The translations under genes were made by a program, and so were the position numbers. A stretch of 64,000 nt of DNA, from contig JABSSW010000022.1 in assembly GCA_018902385.1 (NCBI GenBank), forward strand, positions 434,001 through 498,000, read 5' to 3'. The notes under the pieces are model-generated. The model was not told where the DNA came from and searched no databases. It saw only the letters and a program-made list of their open reading frames with translations. This document shows positions 46,801 to 57,113 of this stretch, one piece after another. Origin of the DNA: Physcia stellaris (Eukaryota > Ascomycota > Lecanoromycetes > Caliciales > Physciaceae). How positions within the stretch are numbered: the stretch's first letter is position 1; every line of letters starts with the position of its first letter.

Positions 46801-49800
46801 AATAAAGAACAAAATTTCGTAATCAATCGATCATGTTTAGATAAATTTCTAAATTTTTGAGAGTGCGTGAAAATCGTAGCTTGAAAATGACGATTAATTT
46901 TTTTTGTGTCGTTGACAAATCGAATCGATCAATCTTTTGTTTCAACAATGAAATAGTAGAATATTTTAAATACGTCTTTGATGATTTCAGTGCTATGTTG
47001 AATTTGACGAATAGCGAGAACATTTGATTGAAATGACGCAAATGTTTTTCAAAAAAATGACTGAACACTACAATGTCATTTACGTATGCTCGAGCAAATA
47101 TTCGATATGCGCGAAATATGTCGTCGATCTTTCGCTGTACGTAAACAAAACTATTTTTAAAATTCATAACGATTACATTTCATTGCTCATTATTTCTATG
47201 AATGACAACGATAAGTTTGTGACGATTTGCAATTTTCACTAATCATTGATGAAAGAAATTAGTACAATCGAAAATATTGATGTAAACACATTCGATTACA
47301 GCAAATATCAAATCGAATTGAAATTGCATCGAATAAACATCAAACTGAATTATCTTGTTGAAATTTCGAATATCGATTATTATTTTGCTTTTGCGTTTCG
47401 ACGATTTGTCAGATAAATAAATCGTTCTTCATATTACAAAGCAAAAATATGCGTACGAAATGAGCTGTGTAATTCAATTCATTTTGTCTTGTTTATGTAA
47501 TTCGTCGAATTTCTTGTCAATTACATCGCGATTTTACTTGTTTAGCTTGAAAACGCGTGCTGAATTTGATTTCGCGTCAAATATCGTATCTATTGACATT
47601 CAATTTTCTTTCGATATGTTGACGATATTTGTCGTCTTTTTTTGTCAAATGTTGAAATAGATTTTCGCAACGATAAATAGTTTAACATAGACGAATTTAT
47701 CGTCGTAAATAGTAATGTCATTAAACAGCGTGTGTTTCATGTTAACGAATGTTAAACTCGTAACTTTCGATATGTTAAAGATTGAAAAGTTTCTCGACGT
47801 CGATTGAATAACTGACATAATAAATTCGTGAAAGATTTTTTCAAAAGCGATTAACTCGATTACATCAACGATAATTCACTTGACAATTTTTTTTAATCAG
47901 TCAAATGATTTGACGACTAAATGTCGATTTTTCGATGCGACTAAAAAACAACTTTCTTCGTTGTAATCGTTCAATTTATTTAGTTTGAAATTGCGCGATA
48001 TTGTAATCGACTGATTTGTCGAATTACGTACTTGAACGACAATAAAATTGACATCGATGATGTGAACAAAAAAGTCATTTTTTGCTTTTAGTCGATTATT
48101 TTCTAATGAATGAAAGAAATAATCACGATTTGTTGATAATGTCTGTTCGCGAATCTTGACGAGTACAATCATGTGAATATGCGAAAATATGATTAATTGC
48201 TTTAAAAATTTGACGATTCGATTCATTCGTTTGTCACGAAAAATGACATGTAACTTCGTTGTCACGTCGCAACTGTTTATAGTGACAATCTGTTTGTCGA
48301 CATTTATAATCATTTTTTTTGATGTTATGACGTTCATTTCAATGAGTATTTTGATTGACAAGTTGTCAATCAAATGAATTTCACGTGTAAAATGAGTTTT
48401 GACAGACGTGTCAACGATTGTCATTTCAAATATATAGAAATCGATCATGACGTATTCGAAAATATCGTGTCAAATCGTATCGATGTTTCGTATTCGAATC
48501 GACTCGCTGATTTTAAAAACGAAAATTTTTGATAATCGATTTAAAATGTATCGTTTATTTTCAATTGACATGATAGTATCGCTATCTAAACAAAATTCGT
48601 CAGTTGACAATTTTGACGAAATGTTGACATGTATGCAGACGTAATGTCACGATCGAAAATCGTAACTTTTATTGTGTTCTTTGCTAACGATAAACTCAAT
48701 GACGAGAACATTTTTCGATGCATTGAAATTGACAATTGAATCGACACGACATTGTTTGACGTGTTTGTGCAATTTGTTGTTTGAGTAGAAAATTTCATTG
48801 CAACGTCGACAAGTGAAAACTCGTTCGTCAACGATTATTGCTGACATTTCATTTGAAATAAACACTGTAATTGACTGACTGATATAGTTGACTTGCGTAA
48901 TTTCAAATTGTAATGAGTTTTGATTTTTTGATTCGTTGATGTTTTCGTTGAATTCGTCATCAAAATAGTTATCGTCATCGTAATGAACATTAATCTGATC
49001 AAAATGTGCGTTCGTTTCATCGACTTGATACGCTTGTCAAAGTTTTTCGAAAAAAATTTTCTCGATTTCGATTGATTGAGTTTCTTGATTTGTATTGTAA
49101 AAAATTTTTGCAAATCGCTGTCTGTTGAAATCAAACGAGCGAAACGATTGACGTTGTTGTTAAAACGATGATTGTTGATAAAAATCGAACGCGTTTGATA
49201 CGACGTTTCGATTTGACGATTCAATTATCTGCTTCAATGACAACGAGACAAACAAAGTCAATTGCTGAAACGATGCGTTTGAATATTGATTTTTCTGTTG
49301 TTGTCGATTTTGATAAGCACGATTTTGATATTGATTGAAATTCTGAAATTGATTAAGAAAATTCTGAAAGTCAATCGACACGAATGCTTGCTGAAATTCA
49401 AATTGATAAAAACGTTGATAATTATCGAATTGATAATTGCGATCTCGATTGACATTTAACATATCACGCTGTTGAAATCGCTCACGTTTTTGCTTGTTTT
49501 TATTTTTTTGTGATTCATCACGTCGTGACGAACTGAACTGATTAGCGACAAATTTTCATCATGAGTTTTTCTTATCATTTAATTCACGAAGAAAATCACT
49601 CATTTTAATGACGTGAATGAATTTCGTAACATGCAATTGAAAATTTGAATCGAAATCGTTTCAAATTTGCAATAGTTGATTGAACAACGATAATTCGATC
49701 GACTTGTCTAATCGAATGACGAATTGAACATAATCACGAAATAGTCGTTGATTGAACGCGTTTTGCATAATGTATCGTTTTGTGACAAACGCTTTCATAA

Positions 49801-51886
49801 CTTTGAATGTTGATTTTCGAAACTTTGTCATCAACGCGTTTTTTCATTCAATTAATTCGATATTCATTGTTAACAGACGTTTTTTCATGTTTGTCAACAA
49901 CGAAATATGTTAAGTCAAAGCATTTTTTTTTAAACATCGATACAAATTATCACGAATCAATTCGACACTTTGTGTGTTGACGAAATTCTTAATTCGATTG
50001 ACGAAGACGTGCACGTCACGAAAAATCGTGTCTTCATTGATATTCTCTAATGACGAGCCGATTGACGCTGATTTGTCATCGTGATTGAAATCAAAGAATT
50101 TTAATTTTTTGACTACAAAGCGATTGAAGTCGTCAACAATATTGTCGTCAGCGAAATCGACTGATTTTGACGATTCTGATTGTTTTGACTGTTTTGATTG
50201 TTTTGTTGACTCAGCGAATTCAATCACATCTTGTTGATCGTTGATCATTTGCTGCATTTTATCAAGCATTGTGTTTATCATGTTTTGTATCGAGTTGTCA
50301 ATTGCTGCTTGCACAACGAAATCGATAACGACATTGTCGATATTGTTATCAATGTCAATCATATTGCTTGACGATGTTGATTTTATTGATTGCTCGTAAA
50401 TGATTTTTTCGATCGACGTTTCGCGTGTTGTAATCGAATTGCTATTGATAAATTGATTATCATCGACTTGTTGACTATCGATAATAAAACGATGATTTGA
50501 ATCAATGATGAGTGAATAGTTGAATGCTCTGACAGATGATCGAGAAATTGACGATTTCATCGACAAATTAACAATCGACTGATTTTTTCCTGATATAAAA
50601 GTATCGTTGATTTGATAAAAACGTCTTGCGAGACGAAAAATTGAAAAAATCGACGATGCTTGTTTTTCGAAAATAAAAAAATGTCGTTCTGACGTCGAAT
50701 TGCTGATTTTCGAACTCTCGATAAATGATAATCGACGATTAACGAAATTACGAAAAACAAACGTTTGTCGATAATTTTCGATGTTTTGATAAAATTGTAG
50801 TATTGTTTCTCGAAAAACTGACGTGATAATAGTTCATTCGAACGAATAAACGATTGATTTCGCTGACGTTCTGATATTTCGAATAGTTGAAAGTTTTGCA
50901 AATCGAAAATTGATGAAAACAAGAACAATTACGATTTGAATGATTTTTTGTGATAAAGTTTTCGTCGACGAATGATCAACTAAAATGAATTCATGTATGT
51001 ATCACGCAATGATGACAATTTCTCGACTGATTGATTGAAATGAAATATGTGAAACTGAATTACTCGTGATAGTTGACGTGTTAAATGAAATCAATTTGAT
51101 TGTTTAATTGACGTTGTTTGTCATAAATCAGAATGTTACGACAGAAATGACAAACGAAATTTGAATTTTTTTGAAAAAATTGAAAGCAATAGATATTCGA
51201 AATTAAAAACAAATGACAAACGATGAAAATTTGAGTTGATCGAATCGTATTACAAATGATCTGAAATTCATTTTTTTGACAATATTCATTTTATTGATCA
51301 CAACTTTCAATGCGATAAAAGCAGACTTTCGATTTACGCATTGATGAAAAAAACACGTCAAATTGAATGTCGAATTAATTCGACTAACAAGCTGAATTGT
51401 AATACGACGTGATTAGACGATTGTAAAAAATTAATTATCGATCGATTGCAAAAAATTCCGACTCGTGCTGACTTGAAAAAGAAATTGTCGAAGTGAAATT
51501 GTTTGAATGAGAAAAAGATTGATTGAAATTTGCGAAGAATTTTTGCGTGTCGACGTCGACGCTGTTATTTGAACTGTTTTGTAAAATCGATGAAACGACG
51601 AGCTCGTCTGTGTCTGATTTTTCGACAACGAAAAATCGAAATTGATAAACACGCACGTTATGATTCGAACGCTTTGTTAATTCATTCGATCGTGAATGAT
51701 ATGACATGAATAGTTTGAAATGAAATAAAAAGACGATTTTCAACGATAATGAAATCGTTGCTGACGAGTCGTTGACACAATGAATTGACTGTGACAAATT
51801 CAATTGTTTGATGAATTATTCAAATAGTCGACAATCAATGATGTCAGACGTATATTGAAAATCGTGACAGCTATGATGTTATCATT

Positions 51887-52022
51887 TGTTATGTGTAAGA
51901 AGTTTGCATTGTTTTTATGAATGATTTCTGATCTAAATACAACAGATGTCAAGATCGATTAAATTTGTCCTTCGGCTAGCTCTGTCTAGTGGCTAGTTAG
52001 TCATAGCAGTAAGCACGTAACA
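51887..52022 (-). repeat. Right LTR copy of element C (5' LTR in its own orientation)
   Basis: 136 bp, TGTTA...TAACA. It keeps GG/CC pairs that the inner partner has lost. The target duplication GCTAC is at 52,023-52,027. Confidence 0.9.
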
Positions 52023-52385
52023 GCTACAGACGAGAAGTGAAACGAAAAAAGCGATTTGCTAATCAACAAATAAATTTGAATCGATGATTTGTACAAAATA
52101 ATTAATCGAGCAGTTGATCAGACAGAATTGCGCGAAAGATTTTCGCAATCATACATCGATGCAAAGAATGCAGAAATGAACGAATTGAACTCTTAATAAT
52201 TCAGAAAGCCTTGCCTGAGAACATTGATCAATTTGTATGACGTTTCGCTCATTGTTTCTGAAAATATGTTGTGATAATTTGCTCAAACAGGTTTAGCGTC
52301 TAGAGTTGTAGCATAATCCTGATTTCTGCAAACACGCCTTACAAGAAGTATCGGGTTATAAGGAGTTCGAAACTTCAAAATTCTC

Positions 52386-52409
52386 ACTCCCTGTATCGAA
52401 GGTCTACTG
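52386..52409 (-). repeat. Right terminal inverted repeat of the pogo-like element
   Basis: 24 bp; the complement begins CAGTAGACCTTCG and is followed by the TA duplication. Confidence 0.85.
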
Positions 52410-52411
52410 TA

Positions 52412-52851
52412 TCCCCATTCCCTATTATTGAGCCTGTACAAAATGTTTGCATACCTTCAGGAATCGAGGCTCAGCACCTGTCGGTCACTGGTCTGATTAG
52501 GACGGTGATTGGCGCCAAATCAAGGCATCTGCCTCTGAATCTAGACCCATTTCGTACCTTATCGGCTCAGTTCGGTCTCCGGAGTGGCAAGCCATGGATC
52601 CATTCGCCCATGTTGGTCCCAGATCATGCAATGGCGCTGTGATCTGCTTGGATCGTCTTTCCCCGCTTGTAAGCTCAAAAATCGACGTCAAGATGGATTG
52701 TCAAGCTTTTGGTGCTCTGAGAGGCCGCCCGACCTGTTTTCCAGTTCTCATGCAACATGAGGTAGGGGACTCGCAAAGCCTTTCTTGATCTACCTTACTG
52801 CACTTCCAACCATTTTTTTTGGTATCTGAAAGTCCAGGTAGGAATTCGAGC
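52412..52851. other. Host flank of the transposon nest
   Basis: Normal composition resumes immediately. I see no supported gene; it presumably carries the promoter of the MFS transporter gene. Confidence 0.4.
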
Positions 52852-54352
52852 ATGTTGACTCGCTCTTTTCGTGCTTCGAAGACATTCACCACTTTCGTGA
52901 TTAGCTTTGCTATATTCACAGATATCCTGCTTCAAAATCTTGTCGTACCAGTACTCCCATACGCTCTTCGCACACGAATAGGTCTCCAAGATGAGGCTGA
53001 TGTACAGAAATGGACCTCTATATTACTGGCAGCCTTTGGTGCCTCGTTGATGATGGGATGTTGTACGTAGTAATTCTCCGATCAAAGCGCACAAGTCAGA
53101 CTGTGGTCGACCCATTCAGACAGACAATAATGAGTTTAATTTGTTTCTCTCGACAGTACTCTTTGGCCATCTGGGAGACAAAATTCCTTCCCGTCGAATG
53201 CCCTTTATACTGGGCCTGGGCTTACTTCTCCTGTCTACTGTGTTCTTCGCTTTTGCTACACGTTTATGGGCTTTACTTACTGCCCGCATCCTTCAAGGCC
53301 TTTCAACAGCTATGGTGCATACAGTCGGCTACACTCTTCTCACCGAAGTGGTAGGGATGGAGCACCTTGGAAAAGCAATGGGTTATACAAGCATGGCGCT
53401 GAGTCTTGGGTTGATGATTGGGCCAGTCCTCGGCGGAGTGCTGTATGATTACTGCGGATACTTCCAAGTATATCTACCTGCGTTTGGGTTGATTGCAATG
53501 GAAGTGGTACTTCGGTTGTTGATCATTGAAAAAGAGAAGAAGTTGATTCCAGAGGCCCCCCCTCCGCCAGCCTTACCGAGAGCTGTTCAAAAGACGCCGT
53601 CGGCAGACCCAGACCCAATCACAACAGAGCCCCCATCAAATGACCTGCCCTCGGAGTCCAAACCTCTTCTACAATCAGCGGGGGCTGTTCAACCTGCGAA
53701 TGCATACAAGGCCCTCCTGACCTCACCTCGGTTCCTCGTGGCACTAACGAGTCTTCTCATCCTTAACAGTATAGCTAACGGCTTCGACTCAACCTTGACC
53801 CCTTATATACAGGATACATTCGATATGCACGCAACCCAAGCCGCAGCTTTGTTCCTCGCTCTTGCGGTACCCATGGTCCTCGCACCAATTTCAGGCTGGC
53901 TCACTGACCGCTGCGGACCTCAATTTCCTATAGTAACAGGGCTGGCAATCGCCATCCCGTCATTGAGTCTACTGTCCATGATTTCACAGGATACCGCCTT
54001 GCCTTTCCCTAAATTGGCCACTCTGCTGGGGTTCGTTGGCCTTGCTTTTGCGTTAGTCATGGGGCCTTTACGAGTTGAAGCGAACCTTGTCGTCTACCAG
54101 CTGGAGAAGGAGACACCCGGTGGTTTTGGACCCAATGGAATTTTGGCGCGCGCGATCGGGCTTATGAACACGGTTATCGCTGGCGGTGGAATGGCAGGGC
54201 CACTTTACGCAGGCTTCGTAAGGGTGGCATTGGGATGGAAAATTTTGGAGCTTGTCAATGGAGGTCTATGCGCGGGCATCGTCGCCTCTTATCTGTTCAG
54301 TACTTTTGGAAGAAGTAAGAAAACAAACGAGGCTGGAGATACAGTCGTGTAG
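52852..54352 (+). CDS. MFS transporter, DHA1/VMAT-like
   Basis: Two exons, 52852-53062 and 53157-54352 (468 aa). The intron is GTACGT...GACAG. Family knowledge: this 12-helix drug:proton antiporter-like group exports small molecules, often products of neighbouring secondary-metabolite genes. Seen: helix 1 TTFVISFAIFTDILLQNLVV ending VPVLPYAL, helix 2 SILLAAFGASLMMG, then the motif-A-like loop GHLGDKIPSRRMPF, the helix 4 motif LTARILQGLSTAMVHTVGYT, and the motif-C-like LSLGLMIGPVLGGVLYD that marks antiporters. A Pro/Ser-rich central loop lies at about residues 195-250, followed by the second six-helix half with GWLTDRCG. It lies beside the oxygenase and NRPS-like genes. A Met 33 bp upstream is an alternative start. 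Confidence 0.87.
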
Positions 54353-54720
54353 CAGATAGAACAATGGATAGCCCAGTGGACTGCTTTCCCTCGGCAATTA
54401 TTAGGATACCCAAGACAATTCGAGAGCCAATCCTACCTCCAGGAGGTCGAACAGAAAGCGAAGACTTCGGTCAACTTCGCCTGTGATGGAAAATCCTATA
54501 CGCAAGAGGTGAGTGGACGCAGTCAGATACTCAAATTCACGTTTCCATTGTCAACCGATAAAATAGAAGCGAGGAACACAGTTGAAATGCTCTAGTCGCC
54601 TAGTAGGGTATCAGCACAAACTTCTATATGATCGTTATCTCTGAAAGGAGAATCATGAGATTCTTCTCAAAGAAGGGTGGCTATCTCATAAAGTGATCTC
54701 TAATTCTAACTTCGCCTCTT
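54353..54720. other. Convergent intergenic region
   Basis: The 368 bp between convergent 3' ends contain no supported feature. Confidence 0.45.
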
Positions 54721-55857
54721 TCAATAGGCCGATTGCAGTCTCTGCTGATGATAATCAATCGCCGAGATGCTTTCAAACATCTTCTTATCCCCCTTTCCAA
54801 CAAACTCTTTAAGCGCTCCAACATCTGCATCACGGTCTGCTTTGCAAAAATACGCCACGGAAAATCTCTCTGGAACAACATCACCTTCTAGTTTATCAGG
54901 TACGTTCACGCGATGCAAACCAGCACCCAGCCTCCCATTCGTCCATCTCTGCATCGTCTCACTCACATTCACCACCATCTCCACGGGATCCCCACACTCG
55001 ATACGGTTGAAATACATCCCTCTGCTTTGACTTCGGTCCTCAAATTCGAGCCCGCTGCAATTTCCATCTTGGAAAAGCAGCGTAATCACGCCAAGGTCGA
55101 AATGCGGCCAAATGCGGCTGACACTACCGCTGTTGAGTTCACGCACTGGGATGGCAGGGTAATGATTCAGACGCAACTCGGACGCATTGTTGGCAGAGGT
55201 GATTGAGGAGAGGAAGGTTCCTGGGCTGACTGCCATGGCATCTTCTAGAGCAGACATAATAGTTGCAGCGGTCTGCTCCAGTGAGCTGAAGGTAGACTCC
55301 ATGAAAGGACGAAAGTTGGGCAGATGGCTGGATGAAGGCCAGCGCGTGGGGTAAGAGCTATCCGTGGGGGCGCCCATGTCGAAGTGCTCCTGGGGTAGGA
55401 TTAACATTTGTTCCGCTGCTGGTATGGCATAGAAGCGAGCATTCTTACTCGGGCATCTCGCAGATCTTCGAGAACTTGGGACTTGAGTAGTCCTTTCCGG
55501 TACAGAGTCGAGCTGTTCTCTGACCCGACACATGAAAATCCTCGCTGAGGCTCGGAGCCTCCTGGATGAGCGATCGCGAGCTTCTCGCTGACCGGAAGCT
55601 CGAAAAAGGCTTTGTTCTGTCATCTCCTGGTAAGTCAAGCTTAGGTCTGAGTTTGCCCGGCCCATTGGAATTCACGGGGCAGCTGAAAACCATACCCATC
55701 TCAGTAGTTCATTGACAGTTTCTCTGGAAATACCGTGGCCTACCAGTTTCACGAATCCGTGCTTTGACAAGCTCTCGAGGAGTTGAGATGCCAGCCGTTG
55801 ACGTTCACATTTGTCGCCATCAGTGTATAAAGAAAGATCCAGAGTAGGTAACGTCAT
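54721..55857 (-). CDS. 2-oxoglutarate/Fe(II)-dependent (isopenicillin-N-synthase-like) oxygenase
   Basis: Three exons on the minus strand, 55857-55696, 55616-55449 and 55389-54721 (332 aa). All phases are 0. Seen: N-terminal DIOX_N features LPTLDLSLYTDGD, LLESLSKHGFVKLVGHGIS, NKAFFELPVSEKLAIAHPGG, EPQRGFSCVG and REHFDMG. The catalytic domain has HFDLGVITLLFQD, giving the H-x-D pair, then a distal His in GAGLHRVNVP and the 2-oxoglutarate Arg/Ser in ERFSVAYF. Family knowledge: such enzymes hydroxylate, desaturate or cyclise small molecules, commonly in fungal biosynthetic clusters. It is convergent with the MFS gene and divergent from the NRPS-like gene. The second intron acceptor was chosen because only it restores the EHFDMG junction. 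Confidence 0.87.
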
Positions 55858-57113
55858 TCTTTTGTCTCATGAGTTGTAAAAGGTCTATGACATTCTGTTG
55901 GCCTGGATATGCTGGTTCCATGGGATATTCCGGGTGTTGGTGCGAACGACGCCAAACTAACGTTTTCTAAATCGTCTACATCGACCTAAGCTGCTCCGTA
56001 CTCAACCAGGTATCGATGATATCAAAACAAGTAGCCTGTACGGTAACGCATCGCAGCTTTGGGAGCATGAGGATTGCAATTGACTTTTGCGCATAGCATT
56101 TCGAACGGGCTTGTTGCGTGTGAAATCGATCGCGAGGAGCTTACCACCTCGGGGTTCGCCCGGGCTGGTACATATTGTGTGGCAGCGAACGCATGAGGAC
56201 TTTTAGTCTCGAAGTAGAGCGGATTTTCTGGATCCGAGCGGCAAGGACCTGTGCCGGAGCGACTTAGCGCCGCCATTCTTCAAGCTCGCCCGAACTTGCG
56301 GGAGTAGTACCCCTGGGCGCTACCTGAGCTCGCTAAGTCCCGGGTATGAATCCCGCTTTTCCTTCGGGACCAGTTACCTTATGTACGATAGTAGCCCCAC
56401 GGTCAGCCCGCGACCTATTAGATAGTGTATTCTGCAGGAGCATACCCCTTCGAGCTAGCTTTACCCTATGTCACTTCGTATCGACTTGGTCCAACGCCTG
56501 AGACACCACTCCGGTCCTTGATCAGAGGCCCAATTGGTCCAACGCATCAAGCGTTTGGCATTCAACAATGCCCCGAACGACTGGAGCGCATAGGGGATGT
56601 CACATTCATGATGCAGTGCAGTCGGATTGTGCGAGCACGTACATACTCGGAGGTCGCACCGCGGTTTGTTGATATCGCATAAAGGGATGGAACATGCATG
56701 CAGTGGAACTACCTCCGCACTATGGACTTCCTGTTTGTGGAGATACCTGTATCACTTTTGCATCAGTGCATGTTGCTCACGGCTGCTTCATGCTCTACCT
56801 ACCCGTTTGCTCGGATCACTCCGTTTCCTTCCCTAGGTACAGTACTTGTCCTCCCTTATCAATGTAGAGCCGACCGGAACGAGAAGAAGGTTTATGCATG
56901 GTCAAGCCATCAAAGTATGTACTCTCCAACGAACAAATTTGCCATCTAGGTTCACTCGGTTCATCTGCAACCGCTCCCATGCCGACATGAGACTTGATCA
57001 AGTGCTAGACGAATTCAGCATGGCGGTGATCACAGTCTGGTGCCGCTTTAGCCTCCTACACAAAGGTTTAGGGCTGCCTGAAGAATGGACATACAGACAA
57101 TGGATGACGGCCA
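55858..57113. other. Divergent intergenic region, possibly with decayed upstream exons
   Basis: About 1.25 kb between the oxygenase and the NRPS-like gene. Several short plus-strand frames (56,425-56,682 and 56,846-57,110) are protein-like and could be 5' exons of a condensation-type domain, but none joins convincingly. A T-arm-like stretch near 56,340-56,360 lacks the rest of a tRNA. Confidence 0.35.

Larger units (their letters stand above)
43671..52022 (-). mobile_element. Element C: Ty3/Gypsy-type LTR retrotransposon, fossil, reverse orientation
   Basis: 8.4 kb on the minus strand with 136-bp LTRs and a target duplication GTTAC/GCTAC (one transition apart). Parts in its own order: gag-like region about 51.8-48.9 kb with Gln/Asn-rich stretches; a C2H2-type Cys/His motif near 48.8 kb; protease about 48.4-47.9 kb; reverse transcriptase about 47.2-46.8 kb; RNase H about 46.6-45.9 kb; integrase about 45.9-44.4 kb; tail to about 44.0 kb. 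The gag zinc motif and the sequence just inside the 5' LTR (ATGATAACATCAT, against ATGATAGCATCAT in A) suggest A and C belong to one lineage. It is broken many times. Confidence 0.88.
26774..52409 (+). mobile_element. Pogo/Fot1-like DNA transposon, split by three LTR retrotransposons
   Basis: The ends are inverted: CAGTAGACCTTCGTTATAGG at 26,774 and its complement ending at 52,409, matching at 22 of the first 24 positions. A TA dinucleotide flanks each end (26,772-26,773 and 52,410-52,411), the target duplication of the Tc1/mariner superfamily. Inside each end are subterminal direct motifs ACAAGGAGTATCGGGTT and ACAAGAAGTATCGGGTTATA. The element survives as four pieces: 26774-27236, 34819-35401, 42534-43670 and 52028-52409, about 2.6 kb in total. 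The pieces are separated by elements A, B and C. The transposase runs on the plus strand. Confidence 0.85.

Noticed and set aside
26774-52409. AT-rich block as inserted mitochondrial DNA
   Set aside because: It contains LTR pairs with target duplications, retroelement domain order and pogo ends. No mitochondrial gene was seen.
56290-56380. tRNA gene
   Set aside because: A T-arm-like stretch (GGGTATGAATCCC) exists, but I could not pair an acceptor stem or place D and anticodon arms.
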